DNA of 64,000 nucleotides from CALHVX01 sp964640725 (lineage in GTDB: Bacteria > Pseudomonadota > Gammaproteobacteria > Pseudomonadales > Azotimanducaceae). This document shows, piece by piece, positions 26,161 to 34,281 of this stretch. Position numbers and translations under genes: made by a program. The stretch covers positions 62,001-126,000 of the forward strand of contig CAZXIJ010000012.1 of assembly GCA_964640725.1 (NCBI GenBank). Direction: 5' to 3'. The notes below the pieces were generated by a model. The model did no database searches. It was given only the letters and a program-made list of their open reading frames with translations, and had not been told where the DNA came from. Positions within the stretch are counted from its first letter, which is position 1. Each line of letters begins with the position of its first letter.

Positions 26161-26207
26161 CCGGCGCCGCTAACCGCGGCGGGCCGCCCCCGGTGCGGCG
26201 GCGTAAC

Positions 26208-27608
26208 TCAGGCGGTCAGGCCCCGGTAGCTGGCGATCGCGAGCCCGGTCGCAACGCTGGTGAAGGGGTCGTGCTCAACGACCTGGTCCGGAAAGCGCTC
26301 GTCCAGCGATCGCCGCACGGCCGGGATCAGGCTCGAGCCGCCAGTGCGCAGCACGATGTCGATGTGCCGAGCCTCCAGCCCGGCGCGTACCAGGGTCTCG
26401 TCGAGCGCCGCCTCGAAGCGCGCCAGCAGATCCGCAATCATGACCTCGAAGTCGCTGCGGGCTACGGTCAACTCGATGTCCAACTCCGGCAGATCCAGCT
26501 GCGCATGGTCTGCCATGGACAGCTCAGCCTTCAGGTCCTTGATCTTCTGAAACACCAGATAGCTCATGTTGTGACGGATCAGATCCTTGAGCCGGCGAAA
26601 TTTGCGGGCCGGCGCGCCGCCGTTGTCGATGCATTCGAGCACCGGCGTGGTGTAGCGGTTCTGGTTGAGCGTGTAGGTCACCGCCCAGTTCAGCAGCGCA
26701 TCTTCGTATTCCTCGAAGGGAAAGCGCGTCTCGATGTGCCGATCCATGCCGCGCCGGGCCCAGGACTCGCCGCGCCCGAGCAAAGGAAACAGCAGCTCGC
26801 GAAACAGACGCTGATCGATATGGTCGCCGCCCAGACCGATGCCGTAGGTCGAAACCACGCTGAACTGGTCGCCGTGTCGGCGCAATACGCAGAAGTCGAG
26901 GGTGCCGCCGCCGAAATCGACGGTCAGCAGGTGCTCGCCGGCAACGCCGGGGTTGGCGTTCAGGAAACTGACGCCGGCAGCGATGGGTTCCGGGTAAAAG
27001 GCCTGGGTGGTGATGCCTGCGTGCCGGTAGGCCTCTGACAAACGCGTCAACGCCGTCTGGTTGCGGTAGTTCTCTCGGCCTTCGAAGTTGACCGGGTGTC
27101 CCAGGTGCGCGAAGTCGATCCCCGGGAGCTCAGCCACCAGCGCCTTGCGCATGCGCAGCAGCAACGGGGTAATCAGAGCCACCAGCCGGAACGGGTTGTC
27201 GAAGACCATGAGCCGTCGCACGCCCGCATCGCCGAGCAGGCGCTTGGTGCCGCGAAAGAGCCGCCCCTGCAGCCCGGAGTCGACAATGGGCTGGCCGTAG
27301 ATCTTTTGCGTGCGGGTCTCGACCGGCGCCGGATTTTCGGAATCGCCGTGCTCAACGAAAGCACTGGTCTCGCCAATGACTTCGGGAATCATCTCGACGG
27401 TGCGGCCGGTGTTGTCAGCAATGTACTGCTCGATCGCCGCCTGCCCGGTTTGGGTCTTCAGCGGACGATCGATGTAGGTGGCAGACGGCATGATCGGATC
27501 GGCCGATTCCAGCTGCACAAGCCTGACCGCCTCGCCGTCATAAATGGCCGCGGCAGAGTTGGTGGTGCCGAAATCGATCCCGACACCGACCTTGCGCTCA
27601 GACCCCAT
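26208..27608 (-). CDS. Hsp70-family protein (YegD-like, ATPase domain only)
   Basis: A 466-residue actin-fold ATPase related to DnaK. It has the phosphate-1 loop GIDFGTTNSAAAIYDG, phosphate-2 loop VDFGGGTLDF and adenosine motif RTGGSSLIPAVR. The C-terminal substrate-binding domain of DnaK is absent, as in E. coli YegD. Whether it works as a chaperone is unknown. It lies 8 bases downstream of msrA on the same strand, so it is probably co-expressed with that repair enzyme. Confidence 0.9.
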   Translation of the reverse strand: MGSERKVGVGIDFGTTNSAAAIYDGEAVRLVQLESADPIMPSATYIDRPLKTQTGQAAIEQYIADNTGRTVEMIPEVIGETSAFVEHGDSENPAPVETRTQKIYGQPIVDSGLQGRLFRGTKRLLGDAGVRRLMVFDNPFRLVALITPLLLRMRKALVAELPGIDFAHLGHPVNFEGRENYRNQTALTRLSEAYRHAGITTQAFYPEPIAAGVSFLNANPGVAGEHLLTVDFGGGTLDFCVLRRHGDQFSVVSTYGIGLGGDHIDQRLFRELLFPLLGRGESWARRGMDRHIETRFPFEEYEDALLNWAVTYTLNQNRYTTPVLECIDNGGAPARKFRRLKDLIRHNMSYLVFQKIKDLKAELSMADHAQLDLPELDIELTVARSDFEVMIADLLARFEAALDETLVRAGLEARHIDIVLRTGGSSLIPAVRRSLDERFPDQVVEHDPFTSVATGLAIASYRGLTA

Positions 27609-27616
27609 CGCGCAGG

Positions 27617-28270
27617 CTAGCTGGCGGGAACCAGCCCCGGGACGTCACAGCTCACGCCGGTGCCTCCGAGACCGCAGTAGCCGTTCGGGACCTTGGCCAG
27701 ATACTGCTGGTGGTAAGCCTCGGCGTAGTAGAACTCCGGCGCCGGCGCCACTTCGGTGGTGATCTGGCCGTAGCCGGACGCCACCAGCGCCTGCTGGTAG
27801 CGCTCCAGGGACGCTGCAACCGCCCGGGCCTGCGCGTCGTTCCGGGTGTAGATGGCGCTGCGGTACTGAGTCCCGCGGTCGTTGCCCTGTCGCATGCCCT
27901 GGGTCGGGTTATGGGACTCCCAGAACACCTTCAGCAGCGCCTCGAAGCTGATCACCGCCGGGTCGAATACGACCAGCACAACCTCGGTGTGACCGGTCAT
28001 GCCGGAGCAGACTTCTTCGTAGCTCGGGTTGGGGGTCGCGCCGCCGGCATAGCCCACCGCCGTGGTGAAAACGCCGTCGAGTTGCCAGAATTTGCGCTCA
28101 GCGCCCCAGAAGCAGCCAAGGCCAAAGACCGCGGTCTCCAGATGCCCGGGAAACGGCCCCTGCAACGGGTTCCCGTTCACGAAGTGCGCATCCGGAACTG
28201 GCATACTCGCCGCACGTCCGGGCAGTGCTGAAGCCGCGTCCGGCAGCTGTAACTTTTCGCTCAAACCCAT
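27617..28270 (-). CDS. msrA: peptide-methionine (S)-S-oxide reductase
   Basis: A 217-residue MsrA, which reduces methionine-S-sulfoxide in proteins. The catalytic Cys is in LGCFWGAERKFW, and GHTEVVLVVFDPAVISFEALL, WESHNPTQGMRQGNDRGTQYRSAIY and AEAYHQQYLAK are family blocks. A C-terminal CGLGGTGVSC supplies the likely resolving cysteines. ATG 28270 has GGAG 6 bases upstream. No signal peptide, so it is cytoplasmic. It precedes the Hsp70-like gene. Confidence 0.95.
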   Translation of the reverse strand: MGLSEKLQLPDAASALPGRAASMPVPDAHFVNGNPLQGPFPGHLETAVFGLGCFWGAERKFWQLDGVFTTAVGYAGGATPNPSYEEVCSGMTGHTEVVLVVFDPAVISFEALLKVFWESHNPTQGMRQGNDRGTQYRSAIYTRNDAQARAVAASLERYQQALVASGYGQITTEVAPAPEFYYAEAYHQQYLAKVPNGYCGLGGTGVSCDVPGLVPAS

Positions 28271-28359
28271 GTCTTACTCCCTGTGAACCGTTGACCGAGG
28301 CTGATCAGCGCGTCGTGAGAGCGCGCTATGATGCCCGCTAAATTATATAAACTACAGCT

Positions 28360-30066
28360 ATGCAAAAAACTGTCATCGCCCTCCTGCTCCTCGCCCTGGC
28401 GGGCTGTCAAAGTTCCGGCACAGCGCCAGCCAACGGTGGTGCCCACGCGGACCCGTCGAGCTACGAGGTGTTGGCGAAGCGGATCGCCGCGGGCGAAACC
28501 GTGGCCATTGGCGCGCTGCGGCAGGCCTTCATGCAGGACCCGTCGTTCCCCGCCCAGCTGTCGCGGTTGACGGAGCTCGAGAACCAGGCCCTGCAGCTGG
28601 CCACCGACGAGCCCCTCAAGCTCGGCTCCCTGGGCAGCGCCATCCTCGACATTTATCAGGGCTCGCTGGCAGGACATTTCGCCATGCAGCGCTTCTACGA
28701 GCACGTTGAGAACGTCGATACGGCAGCCATCCATCGCGGCTGGGTCGAGCGCATCCGCTCGGATATCGACGGTACCGGCGACGGCACCCTCGACGCGCCT
28801 TACGTGGCCGTCTCGCCCCTGGAGCCGGTCGCCTACGCGCGCAGCCAGGGACTGCTGCCCGTCGGTTCCATCTACCGCACCACCGAAGCCTTCGATTTCA
28901 TTCTGTTGCTGCAGGCCCGACCCGCAGACGGCCCGCTGAGCAGCACCCACTTCAACCTGCAGAGCGTCTACGAGGCGGTCCGCAGCGAGCTGGAGCGTTC
29001 CGATCACACGGCCGCAGAGGGCGCCACTGGCGAGGCCGACGAGTTCAACCCCTTCGCGCTGATGATCTATCTGGCCCGCCAGGGCGACACGGCGGCGCAG
29101 GCGGCGATCGGTGCCTACCAGGCCACCCACGAGCGTCCCAAGGACGCCATTGAATGGCTGCGCAGCGCGTCTCGCAGCGGCAACGTGCTGGCCAACAACC
29201 TGCTGGCGCGGGTGTTTTTCGAGCTGGCCGAGACCGCCGAGAGCGACGAGGCCCGGGAACAGGCCATGGGCCAGGTCATGGAGAACTATGTGCACGCGGT
29301 GGCGCTTGGATCGCTGGATTCCGCCTATGCTCTGGGCGTGCTGTACGTGAACGAGCACTACGGCGCCGACAACGTCTCGTCCGGCCTGCCGCTGCTGCGC
29401 CAGGCGGCGGACGGCGGCCATACCGGCGCCAACCTGTACCTGGGCCATCTCAGCTACCAGGGGCGGCAGGTCGACCAGGACTACAGCACGGCTGGCGGCT
29501 ACTACCTGCAGGCGGCGCAGACGGACAGCCCGTCAGCGAAAAAAACCTACGCGCGCTTTGTGCTGGATCGCCGCCACACCGTGCCCGAGCATCCGGACAC
29601 GGTGAGCTGGCTGAGCGAGCTGGCGCAATCCGCGGACGATCCCGAGGCCATGGTCCTGCTGGGCAACCTGCACGCCCGCGGCGTCGGCACCGCGCAGAAC
29701 TTTCGCAAAGCCCGGCGCTGGTTCCAGCGCGCCGTCAAGGCTTCCAATCAGGACGCCAACATCGTCAACGAGGTCGCCTGGGTGCTGACCGTGTCGAACC
29801 TGGAGTCCCTGAAGCGCGAGGCCTACGCCCTGTCCCTCATGACCAGGCTCATGGAGTCCGACGAGGCCGCCCGCGCGCGACCGGAATACCTGGACACCTG
29901 GGCCGCCAGCTTCGCCGCCAACGGCGAATTCGAGCGCGCCATCGATATCCAGGAGGAAGCCCTGGAGAAAGCCCAGCAAGCCAACGATCCGGCAGTCATC
30001 GAAGAGCTCGAAACTCATCTGAAGCAGTTCCAGGCGGGCGAGACGCTGTCGGAAGACGCGCCCTGA
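28360..30066 (+). CDS. Sel1-repeat lipoprotein
   Basis: A 568-residue exported lipoprotein. The signal ends in LLALAGCQSSG with a lipobox Cys. Several Sel1/TPR-like repeats occupy about residues 225-485 (PFALMIYLARQGDTAAQAAI, DSAYALGVLYVNEHYG, TGANLYLGHLSYQG, PEAMVLLGNLHARG with NFRKARRWFQRA). Such proteins usually scaffold envelope complexes or regulate peptidoglycan/c-di-GMP systems. No ribosome site is seen before ATG 28360; the upstream sequence is AT-rich (AAATTATATAAACTA). It precedes mnmH by 31 bases. Confidence 0.82.
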   Translation: MQKTVIALLLLALAGCQSSGTAPANGGAHADPSSYEVLAKRIAAGETVAIGALRQAFMQDPSFPAQLSRLTELENQALQLATDEPLKLGSLGSAILDIYQGSLAGHFAMQRFYEHVENVDTAAIHRGWVERIRSDIDGTGDGTLDAPYVAVSPLEPVAYARSQGLLPVGSIYRTTEAFDFILLLQARPADGPLSSTHFNLQSVYEAVRSELERSDHTAAEGATGEADEFNPFALMIYLARQGDTAAQAAIGAYQATHERPKDAIEWLRSASRSGNVLANNLLARVFFELAETAESDEAREQAMGQVMENYVHAVALGSLDSAYALGVLYVNEHYGADNVSSGLPLLRQAADGGHTGANLYLGHLSYQGRQVDQDYSTAGGYYLQAAQTDSPSAKKTYARFVLDRRHTVPEHPDTVSWLSELAQSADDPEAMVLLGNLHARGVGTAQNFRKARRWFQRAVKASNQDANIVNEVAWVLTVSNLESLKREAYALSLMTRLMESDEAARARPEYLDTWAASFAANGEFERAIDIQEEALEKAQQANDPAVIEELETHLKQFQAGETLSEDAP

Positions 30067-30097
30067 ACATCGCCCGACAGCCGTCCTGAGCATAACC

Positions 30098-31379
30098 GTG
30101 CGGGCGCTGCGCGATGTGCTGCTGCAGGGACTGGACCAGCCTGGCAGCCTGATCGACGTGCGCGCACCGACGGAGTACCGCAAGGGCGCCATGCCAGGCT
30201 CCCTGAACCTGCCGATCCTGACCGACCGGGAGCGCCACGAAGTTGGCCTGCGCTATCGACAGGCTGGCCAGGATGCCGCGATCGCCCTGGGCGAGCGCCT
30301 GACAGCAGGCCCGCGCCGGGAAGCCCGGGTGGATGGCTGGCAGCGGCAGCTTGCGGCCTGCCCGGAGGCCGCGCTGTACTGCTGGCGCGGCGGCTTGCGC
30401 TCGCAGCGCGCCGCGCAGTGGCTTGCCGACCGCGGCCTGTCGTTGCGGCCGGTGCCCGGCGGCTACCAGGCCCTGCGCCGCGCGGCGCTGGACATCCTGC
30501 AGACCTACCTCGCCGGCGTCGCCCCCGCCGTGCTCGCCGGCCGCACCGGCGTCGGCAAAACGGTGGTGCTCAATCAAACGCCGCTCAGCATCGACCTTGA
30601 AGGCCTGGCCAGCCACCGGGGCTCTGCCTTTGGCGCCCGGGCCGCGCCGCAGCCAGCGCCGGCCAGCTTCGAAAACGCTCTGGCCGCCCAGTGCCTCGCG
30701 CACGCCCGGCGCGTCGCGCCCGAAGCCGGTGGGCGTGACACGCCCGAAGCCGGTGGGCGTNNNNNNNNNNNNNNNNNNNNNNNNNNNNNNNNNNNNNNNN
30801 NNNNNNNNNNNNNNNNNNNNNNNNNNNNNNNNNNNNNNNNNNNNNNNNNNNNNNNNNNNNACGCCCGAAGCCGGTGGGCGTAAGACGCCCGAAGCCGGTG
30901 GGCGCGCGCTGCTGTTACTCGAAGACGAAAGCCGAACCATCGGCCGGGTCGCCCTGCCCGAGCTCTGGTACGAATGCATGCAGCAGGCACCGGTCGTGGT
31001 GCTGACCGCCACCCTGGAAGAGCGCGTCAACCACATCGTGCGCGAGTATGTCGAAGAGCCCTTTGCCACCGGCACCCGCGTCGACGAACTGCGCAAACGC
31101 TACCTGGACGCCATTGGCCGCATCCGCAAGCGCCTCGGCGGACAGCGATCTGCCCAGCTGCAGCAGGCGATTCGTGTGGGGTTCGAGCGTAACGAACATC
31201 ATGGCTGGATCGAGCAGCTGCTCACGGGGTACTACGATCCGATGTACGACTATCAGCTGACTCGCAAGGAAACGCGCGTGTGTTTCGCGGGCACCGCCGG
31301 CGAGATCGCGCAGTGGCTCGAATCAGCGTCGCTGGACCTGCGGTTGCTGCAGCTGCGGGATGGCATCGACCGGAAGTAG
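30098..31379 (+). CDS. mnmH: tRNA 2-selenouridine/geranyl-2-thiouridine synthase, interrupted by a repeat array and assembly gap
   Basis: MnmH (SelU/YbbB) replaces sulfur by selenium, or geranylates it, at wobble uridine of certain tRNAs. The rhodanese domain (residues 1-125) has the catalytic Cys95 in LYCWRGGLRSQ. A P-loop domain follows (GRTGVGKT, 148-155; LEGLASHRGSAFG; FENALAA). After the gap come LEDESRTIGRVALPE and EYYDPMY-like GYYDPMYDYQL. Between HARR and ALLLLEDESR, where E. coli has only about ten residues, the gene carries in-frame octapeptide repeats TPEAGGR-[D/K] around the 100-N gap. The frames on the two sides join if the true gap is a multiple of three, so I treat the gene as intact rather than frameshifted. 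GTG start at 30098. Confidence 0.85.
30716..30905 (+). repeat. 21-bp dyad tandem repeat with 3-bp spacers, in mnmH, spanning an assembly gap
   Basis: Four visible units (30716-30736, 30740-30760, 30861-30881, 30885-30905) each read ACGCCC, then GAAGCCGGT, then GGGCGT, with the first and last units changed at an outer base. The 6-base arms are inverted repeats. Visible spacers are GAC and AAG, so the period is 24 bases and each unit encodes TPEAGGR plus one spacer residue. The array runs up to the gap on both sides, so the true copy number is unknown. Confidence 0.9.
30761..30860. other. assembly gap (100 N) inside the mnmH repeat
   Basis: Exactly 100 N, a conventional placeholder. Both edges are complete repeat units, so the assembler probably stopped because the tandem array could not be spanned. 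The real missing length should be 3 plus a multiple of 24 bases if the periodicity and reading frame are kept. Confidence 0.95.
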
Positions 31380-33938
31380 CTGGCGATCCAGCGTCAGCTC
31401 ATGCGTGCCGGAGCGCAGCACGGTCCTCGCATGCCCGGGCACCTGAATTTCGGCCTCGACATCGGTCGGCAGCGCCACCCGCAGCAGGGGCTGCGCGCCG
31501 CGCTCGTCCCAGGACACCTCGACCCGCCCCCGAAGGGTCTCAAACTGCCCGGACAGCTGCCCGATGCCGGGGGCGATGCCCAGCAGGGGCGCAATCCGCA
31601 GCCGTCGCAGGCCCAGATCTTCCGGCAGGTTAACGGGCGCCGAGCGAACGCCCAGCCAGTCGGCCAGCACCCACTCGAGCAGCGCCGCTGCGCCCAGGGT
31701 CCGGCCGTAGCGGGCCGCCAGCGCCGCCTGGCGGGGCTCGTGCACCAGCTCGGCAACGGCGACCTGAGCAAAACCGCCGCGCGAGAGCAGCGACAGGCAG
31801 CGAGCCCCCAGGCCCGGCGCGACCGCCAGGCCGTGGGCCTGTACCTGGCGCGCCAGCATGGTCAGGCTGAGGGTCTGCGCCGCGCCCCCGGACTCGGCGA
31901 GCAGCCCGCTGTCGAGGACCAGCGTCAGGGCAGTCTGCGAATTGCTCGCGAGCACGCCGTCGGCGGTGACGTAGCGGCTCTGAAAGGCCAGCCGCGACTG
32001 CTCGCACAACCGCGACCACAGGGCCTGGTCGGCGGTCTTGCCGAGCAGCTCGGCAATGCTCGCCGCGCGGCACAGGCAACGGTACAACACGGCAGTGCCC
32101 GTCAGCTCCGGCGGGTCGGGATCCTTTGACCCGGGAAAGCGCCGGGCCAGCAGCCCGCCGGTGCCCGCCTCGTCGCACAAGGTCATCAGCACCCGCCGTG
32201 CGCAGGCATAGCCTTCCGCGCCGGCCTGCCAGTCGCCGTGCTCGAGCAGCAACGTCCACACCACGTCCACCAGCAGGGCGAACTGCCCGCTCTGCTCGCC
32301 GACCCCAAGGGTCGGGAGGTCCGGGACCGTGAACGGGACCGTGCCGGTGCGCGCCTCGGCATCGATCAGATCTTCCAGATAGCTGCGCAGCAGCGGCGCC
32401 GCAGCGACGGTACGACCCAGCAGCGGCAGTACATCGTCCATGCCGGCAGCCACGGGCAACTCCGCCATGAGCCCGGCGCTGCTGGGGGGCCCGAAGCCCT
32501 CGCCCAGGCCGTAGCCCGCCAGCGGCCGACGGGCGGCCTGCCAGCGCAGGTCTGCAGTCCAGCGCGCCAGCATGGTTTGCAGGGCGGACTCGTCGCAGCT
32601 CACCTGCAACGCCTGGGCGAGGGGCAGGGTCAAGGCGGAGAACGCCAGAGTCGGGGCCGTCGTTGCCGCCAGCAGCGCCGGGTCCGCAGCCGCCGGCGCA
32701 TCGCGCAGCATGGCGGTCGCCGGCACGGTCACGGTCACCCGGTCGCATACGCGCAGGCCCAGCTTTGGCCCGGACACCGCCCGGGCCCGGCCCAGGGTGA
32801 CGCGATCGCTGATGCTGCTGGCCGGCTCGTAGCCGATCTCCAGCGCTTCGTTTTCCGGCAGGGCAACGCTCACCTGGGGCTGTCCGAGCAGCCGCTCGGG
32901 GAGCGTGTAGATCCAGCGGGCGTTGCTGCGCTCGTCCAGCACCAGCAGCGGCTCTGCGTCTGGCTTGATCAGGCGTCGCTCGTCCAGCCGCGGGCTCAGG
33001 TCGGCACACAGGCGGCCGGCCGGGCCCGGCGCGGCCAGCACCGGGCCCCAACCCCGCGCCGCATCCAGCGGTTCTGCGGGCCGGGACCAGAACAGGGTGC
33101 GCGCGCGCTCATCCCAGCTCTCGCCCAGCACCGGGTCCGCCTGGCCTGCCGCGCTTGGCTTGCAGCGCCAGCGGCCATCGGAACAGATGCGCGTCATCGT
33201 CCCGTCACTGTTGAGGAGCTCCAGCTGAGCGCGGATCAGCGGCGAGCGGCCGAAGGATTCCCGGGTGCCCGTCCAGCCCTGATTGCCGGCGAAGTGACCG
33301 TCGGCCAGCAACACCCCGAGGCGGTTGTTGCCGAGGCGCAGCGCGGCGCTGACATCCAGCACCCGATAGCGCACCCGGGCCCGGTAGTCGCTGCTCAGCG
33401 GCATCTGCTCGCCGCGCAGCAGGCGCTCGCCGTTCAGCGTCATCTGGCCGGTGCCGGCCAGCGCCAGATAGAGCCGAGCGCGCACGGGCATGGCCTGCAG
33501 CTCGAAATCGCCGGCAAGCAACGCCGGGCCCGGACCCTGGTGGCGGGAACCGGCATGCGGCACGCCAATCCATTCCGCGTGCCAGTCGGCCTCGTCCGCC
33601 AAACCGGTCTCAAAGAACGCTGGCCGCGAGTAGTCGCTGGGCAGGCCGTCGCTATCTCTGGTTCGCACCGCCCACCAGATGCGCTCCCGGGCACCCGGGA
33701 CGGGCCCGCCGTAACGCACGCTGCAGACCGCCGAGGCGCTGACCCAGCCGCTGTCCCAGAGGTCGGCCTGCCCTGACCGAAGCATGGCGGGCCGGCTGGC
33801 CGCCAGCACTTGCCAGGATGTCTGGCACTCAGCGGCGCGGGTATCTCCCGAGCGCCAGCTCAGGATCGGGGGGCGCGGGTTAAGCCCAAGGGGGTCTTCT
33901 AGAAATTCGCTGCGTAACCGTCCTGGAGACGCGGTCAT
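31323..33938 (-). CDS. alpha-L-rhamnosidase-like (GH78-type) protein with degenerate catalytic region
   Basis: A protein of 871 residues with GH78 domain order. The N-terminal Ig-like module has LRSEFLEDPLGLNPRPPILSWR, LWDSGWVSA and RIWWAVRTRDSDGLPSDYSRPAFFETGL. The lectin-like Bac_rhamnosid_N module has ARLYLALAGTGQMTLNGERLL and LLADGHFAGNQGW. An alpha/alpha barrel follows. The usual catalytic DCPQRDERLGWTGD motif is not found; the equivalent stretch reads LAGYGLGEGFGPPSSAGL, and the second glutamate motif is altered (GAAALLEWVLADW). No signal peptide was seen. It may be a binding or inactive homologue. ATG 33938 has AGGG 7 bases upstream. Its 3' end overlaps mnmH by 57 bases. Confidence 0.72.
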   Translation of the reverse strand: MTASPGRLRSEFLEDPLGLNPRPPILSWRSGDTRAAECQTSWQVLAASRPAMLRSGQADLWDSGWVSASAVCSVRYGGPVPGARERIWWAVRTRDSDGLPSDYSRPAFFETGLADEADWHAEWIGVPHAGSRHQGPGPALLAGDFELQAMPVRARLYLALAGTGQMTLNGERLLRGEQMPLSSDYRARVRYRVLDVSAALRLGNNRLGVLLADGHFAGNQGWTGTRESFGRSPLIRAQLELLNSDGTMTRICSDGRWRCKPSAAGQADPVLGESWDERARTLFWSRPAEPLDAARGWGPVLAAPGPAGRLCADLSPRLDERRLIKPDAEPLLVLDERSNARWIYTLPERLLGQPQVSVALPENEALEIGYEPASSISDRVTLGRARAVSGPKLGLRVCDRVTVTVPATAMLRDAPAAADPALLAATTAPTLAFSALTLPLAQALQVSCDESALQTMLARWTADLRWQAARRPLAGYGLGEGFGPPSSAGLMAELPVAAGMDDVLPLLGRTVAAAPLLRSYLEDLIDAEARTGTVPFTVPDLPTLGVGEQSGQFALLVDVVWTLLLEHGDWQAGAEGYACARRVLMTLCDEAGTGGLLARRFPGSKDPDPPELTGTAVLYRCLCRAASIAELLGKTADQALWSRLCEQSRLAFQSRYVTADGVLASNSQTALTLVLDSGLLAESGGAAQTLSLTMLARQVQAHGLAVAPGLGARCLSLLSRGGFAQVAVAELVHEPRQAALAARYGRTLGAAALLEWVLADWLGVRSAPVNLPEDLGLRRLRIAPLLGIAPGIGQLSGQFETLRGRVEVSWDERGAQPLLRVALPTDVEAEIQVPGHARTVLRSGTHELTLDRQLLPVDAIPQLQQPQVQRR

Positions 33939-34081
33939 GACTGAGCCCTGGCGCGAGATGATGCAGTTTGGCCAGACCACGGCCCGAGCGCAACCTGCCT
34001 GCGGTGTCGCCCGATCGCTGTGCCGGCCCGTTGCCACGGGCTTCACAGCCGCTTATTCCAAACAGTTCTTAAAAACGGAGT

Positions 34082-34126
34082 GTTACCGCGTTACCAGGGG
34101 TTGCATACGTTGTTACCTGAGGTAAC
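34082..34126. promoter_or_regulatory. GTTACC box cluster with a perfect 6-3-6 palindrome, candidate operator
   Basis: GTTACC occurs at 34082-34087, 34090-34095 and 34112-34117, and its complement GGTAAC at 34121-34126. The last two make the perfect palindrome GTTACCTGAGGTAAC. The first two are direct repeats 8 bases apart. The cluster lies about 145-190 bases upstream of the rhamnosidase-like start, with AT-rich sequence between. A dimeric repressor or activator site is a fair reading; LacI- and GntR-type operators have comparable form. The regulator is unknown. Confidence 0.5.
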
Positions 34127-34143
34127 ATTACTCCCGTAGCTGA

Positions 34144-34165
34144 GGAATTGATCCCCTTCAATTCC
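34144..34165. other. 8-bp hairpin downstream of the Rieske gene
   Basis: GGAATTGA (34144-34151) and TCAATTCC (34158-34165) are perfect inverted repeats around a 6-base loop. No T-run follows on either strand. It could contribute to 3'-end formation of the minus-strand Rieske transcript together with the larger hairpin at 34180-34228. Confidence 0.4.
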
Positions 34166-34179
34166 CAGCCCTTTTTCCC

Positions 34180-34228
34180 TGAGGAGTGCCCGAACCTCCC
34201 CTCCCTCCCTTCCCTCGGGCACTCCTCA
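34180..34228 (-). terminator. 14-bp hairpin whose loop is a G-quadruplex motif (candidate 3'-end structure)
   Basis: TGAGGAGTGCCCGA (34180-34193) pairs perfectly with TCGGGCACTCCTCA (34215-34228). The 21-base loop on the minus strand contains GGGAAGGGAGGGAGGGG, four G-runs separated by 1-2 bases, which meets the G-quadruplex consensus. It begins 54 bases beyond the Rieske stop codon on the coding strand. There is no poly-U tract after it, so a classical intrinsic terminator is not shown; it may block RNA polymerase or protect the mRNA end. Confidence 0.5.
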
Positions 34229-34281
34229 ATTTCTTTCAGGCGAGAGCCTTGCCGCCCCCGGGGCCTTCGCCCCGGCTGCCT

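Larger units (their letters stand above)
33939..34281. other. structured intergenic region between rhamnosidase-like and Rieske genes
   Basis: About 340 bases without a credible gene. It holds, left to right, an AT-rich stretch (TTCCAAACAGTTCTTAAAAA, about 34055-34075), a cluster of GTTACC boxes (34082-34126), an 8-bp hairpin (34144-34165) and a 14-bp hairpin with a G-quadruplex motif in its loop (34180-34228). The left half should contain the promoter of the minus-strand rhamnosidase-like gene; the right half is the 3' region of the minus-strand Rieske gene. Confidence 0.6.

Noticed and set aside
28289..28332. A promoter TTGACC...TATGAT for the Sel1 lipoprotein gene
   Set aside because: The two elements are 32 bases apart, far from the 16-18 needed.
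30716..30905. The repeat array in mnmH as a CRISPR array
   Set aside because: Spacers are only 3 bases, the array is in frame with mnmH, and no cas genes are present.
30098..31379. mnmH as a frameshifted pseudogene
   Set aside because: The apparent frame change comes only from the 100-N placeholder; repeat units on both sides are read in the same peptide phase.
32238..33776. A 512-codon open frame opposite the rhamnosidase-like gene
   Set aside because: Composition-driven shadow with no family resemblance; the minus strand shows clear GH78-type modules.
34180..34228. The G-quadruplex hairpin as a standard intrinsic terminator
   Set aside because: No T-run follows the stem on the strand where a gene ends upstream; it is kept only as a candidate 3'-end structure.
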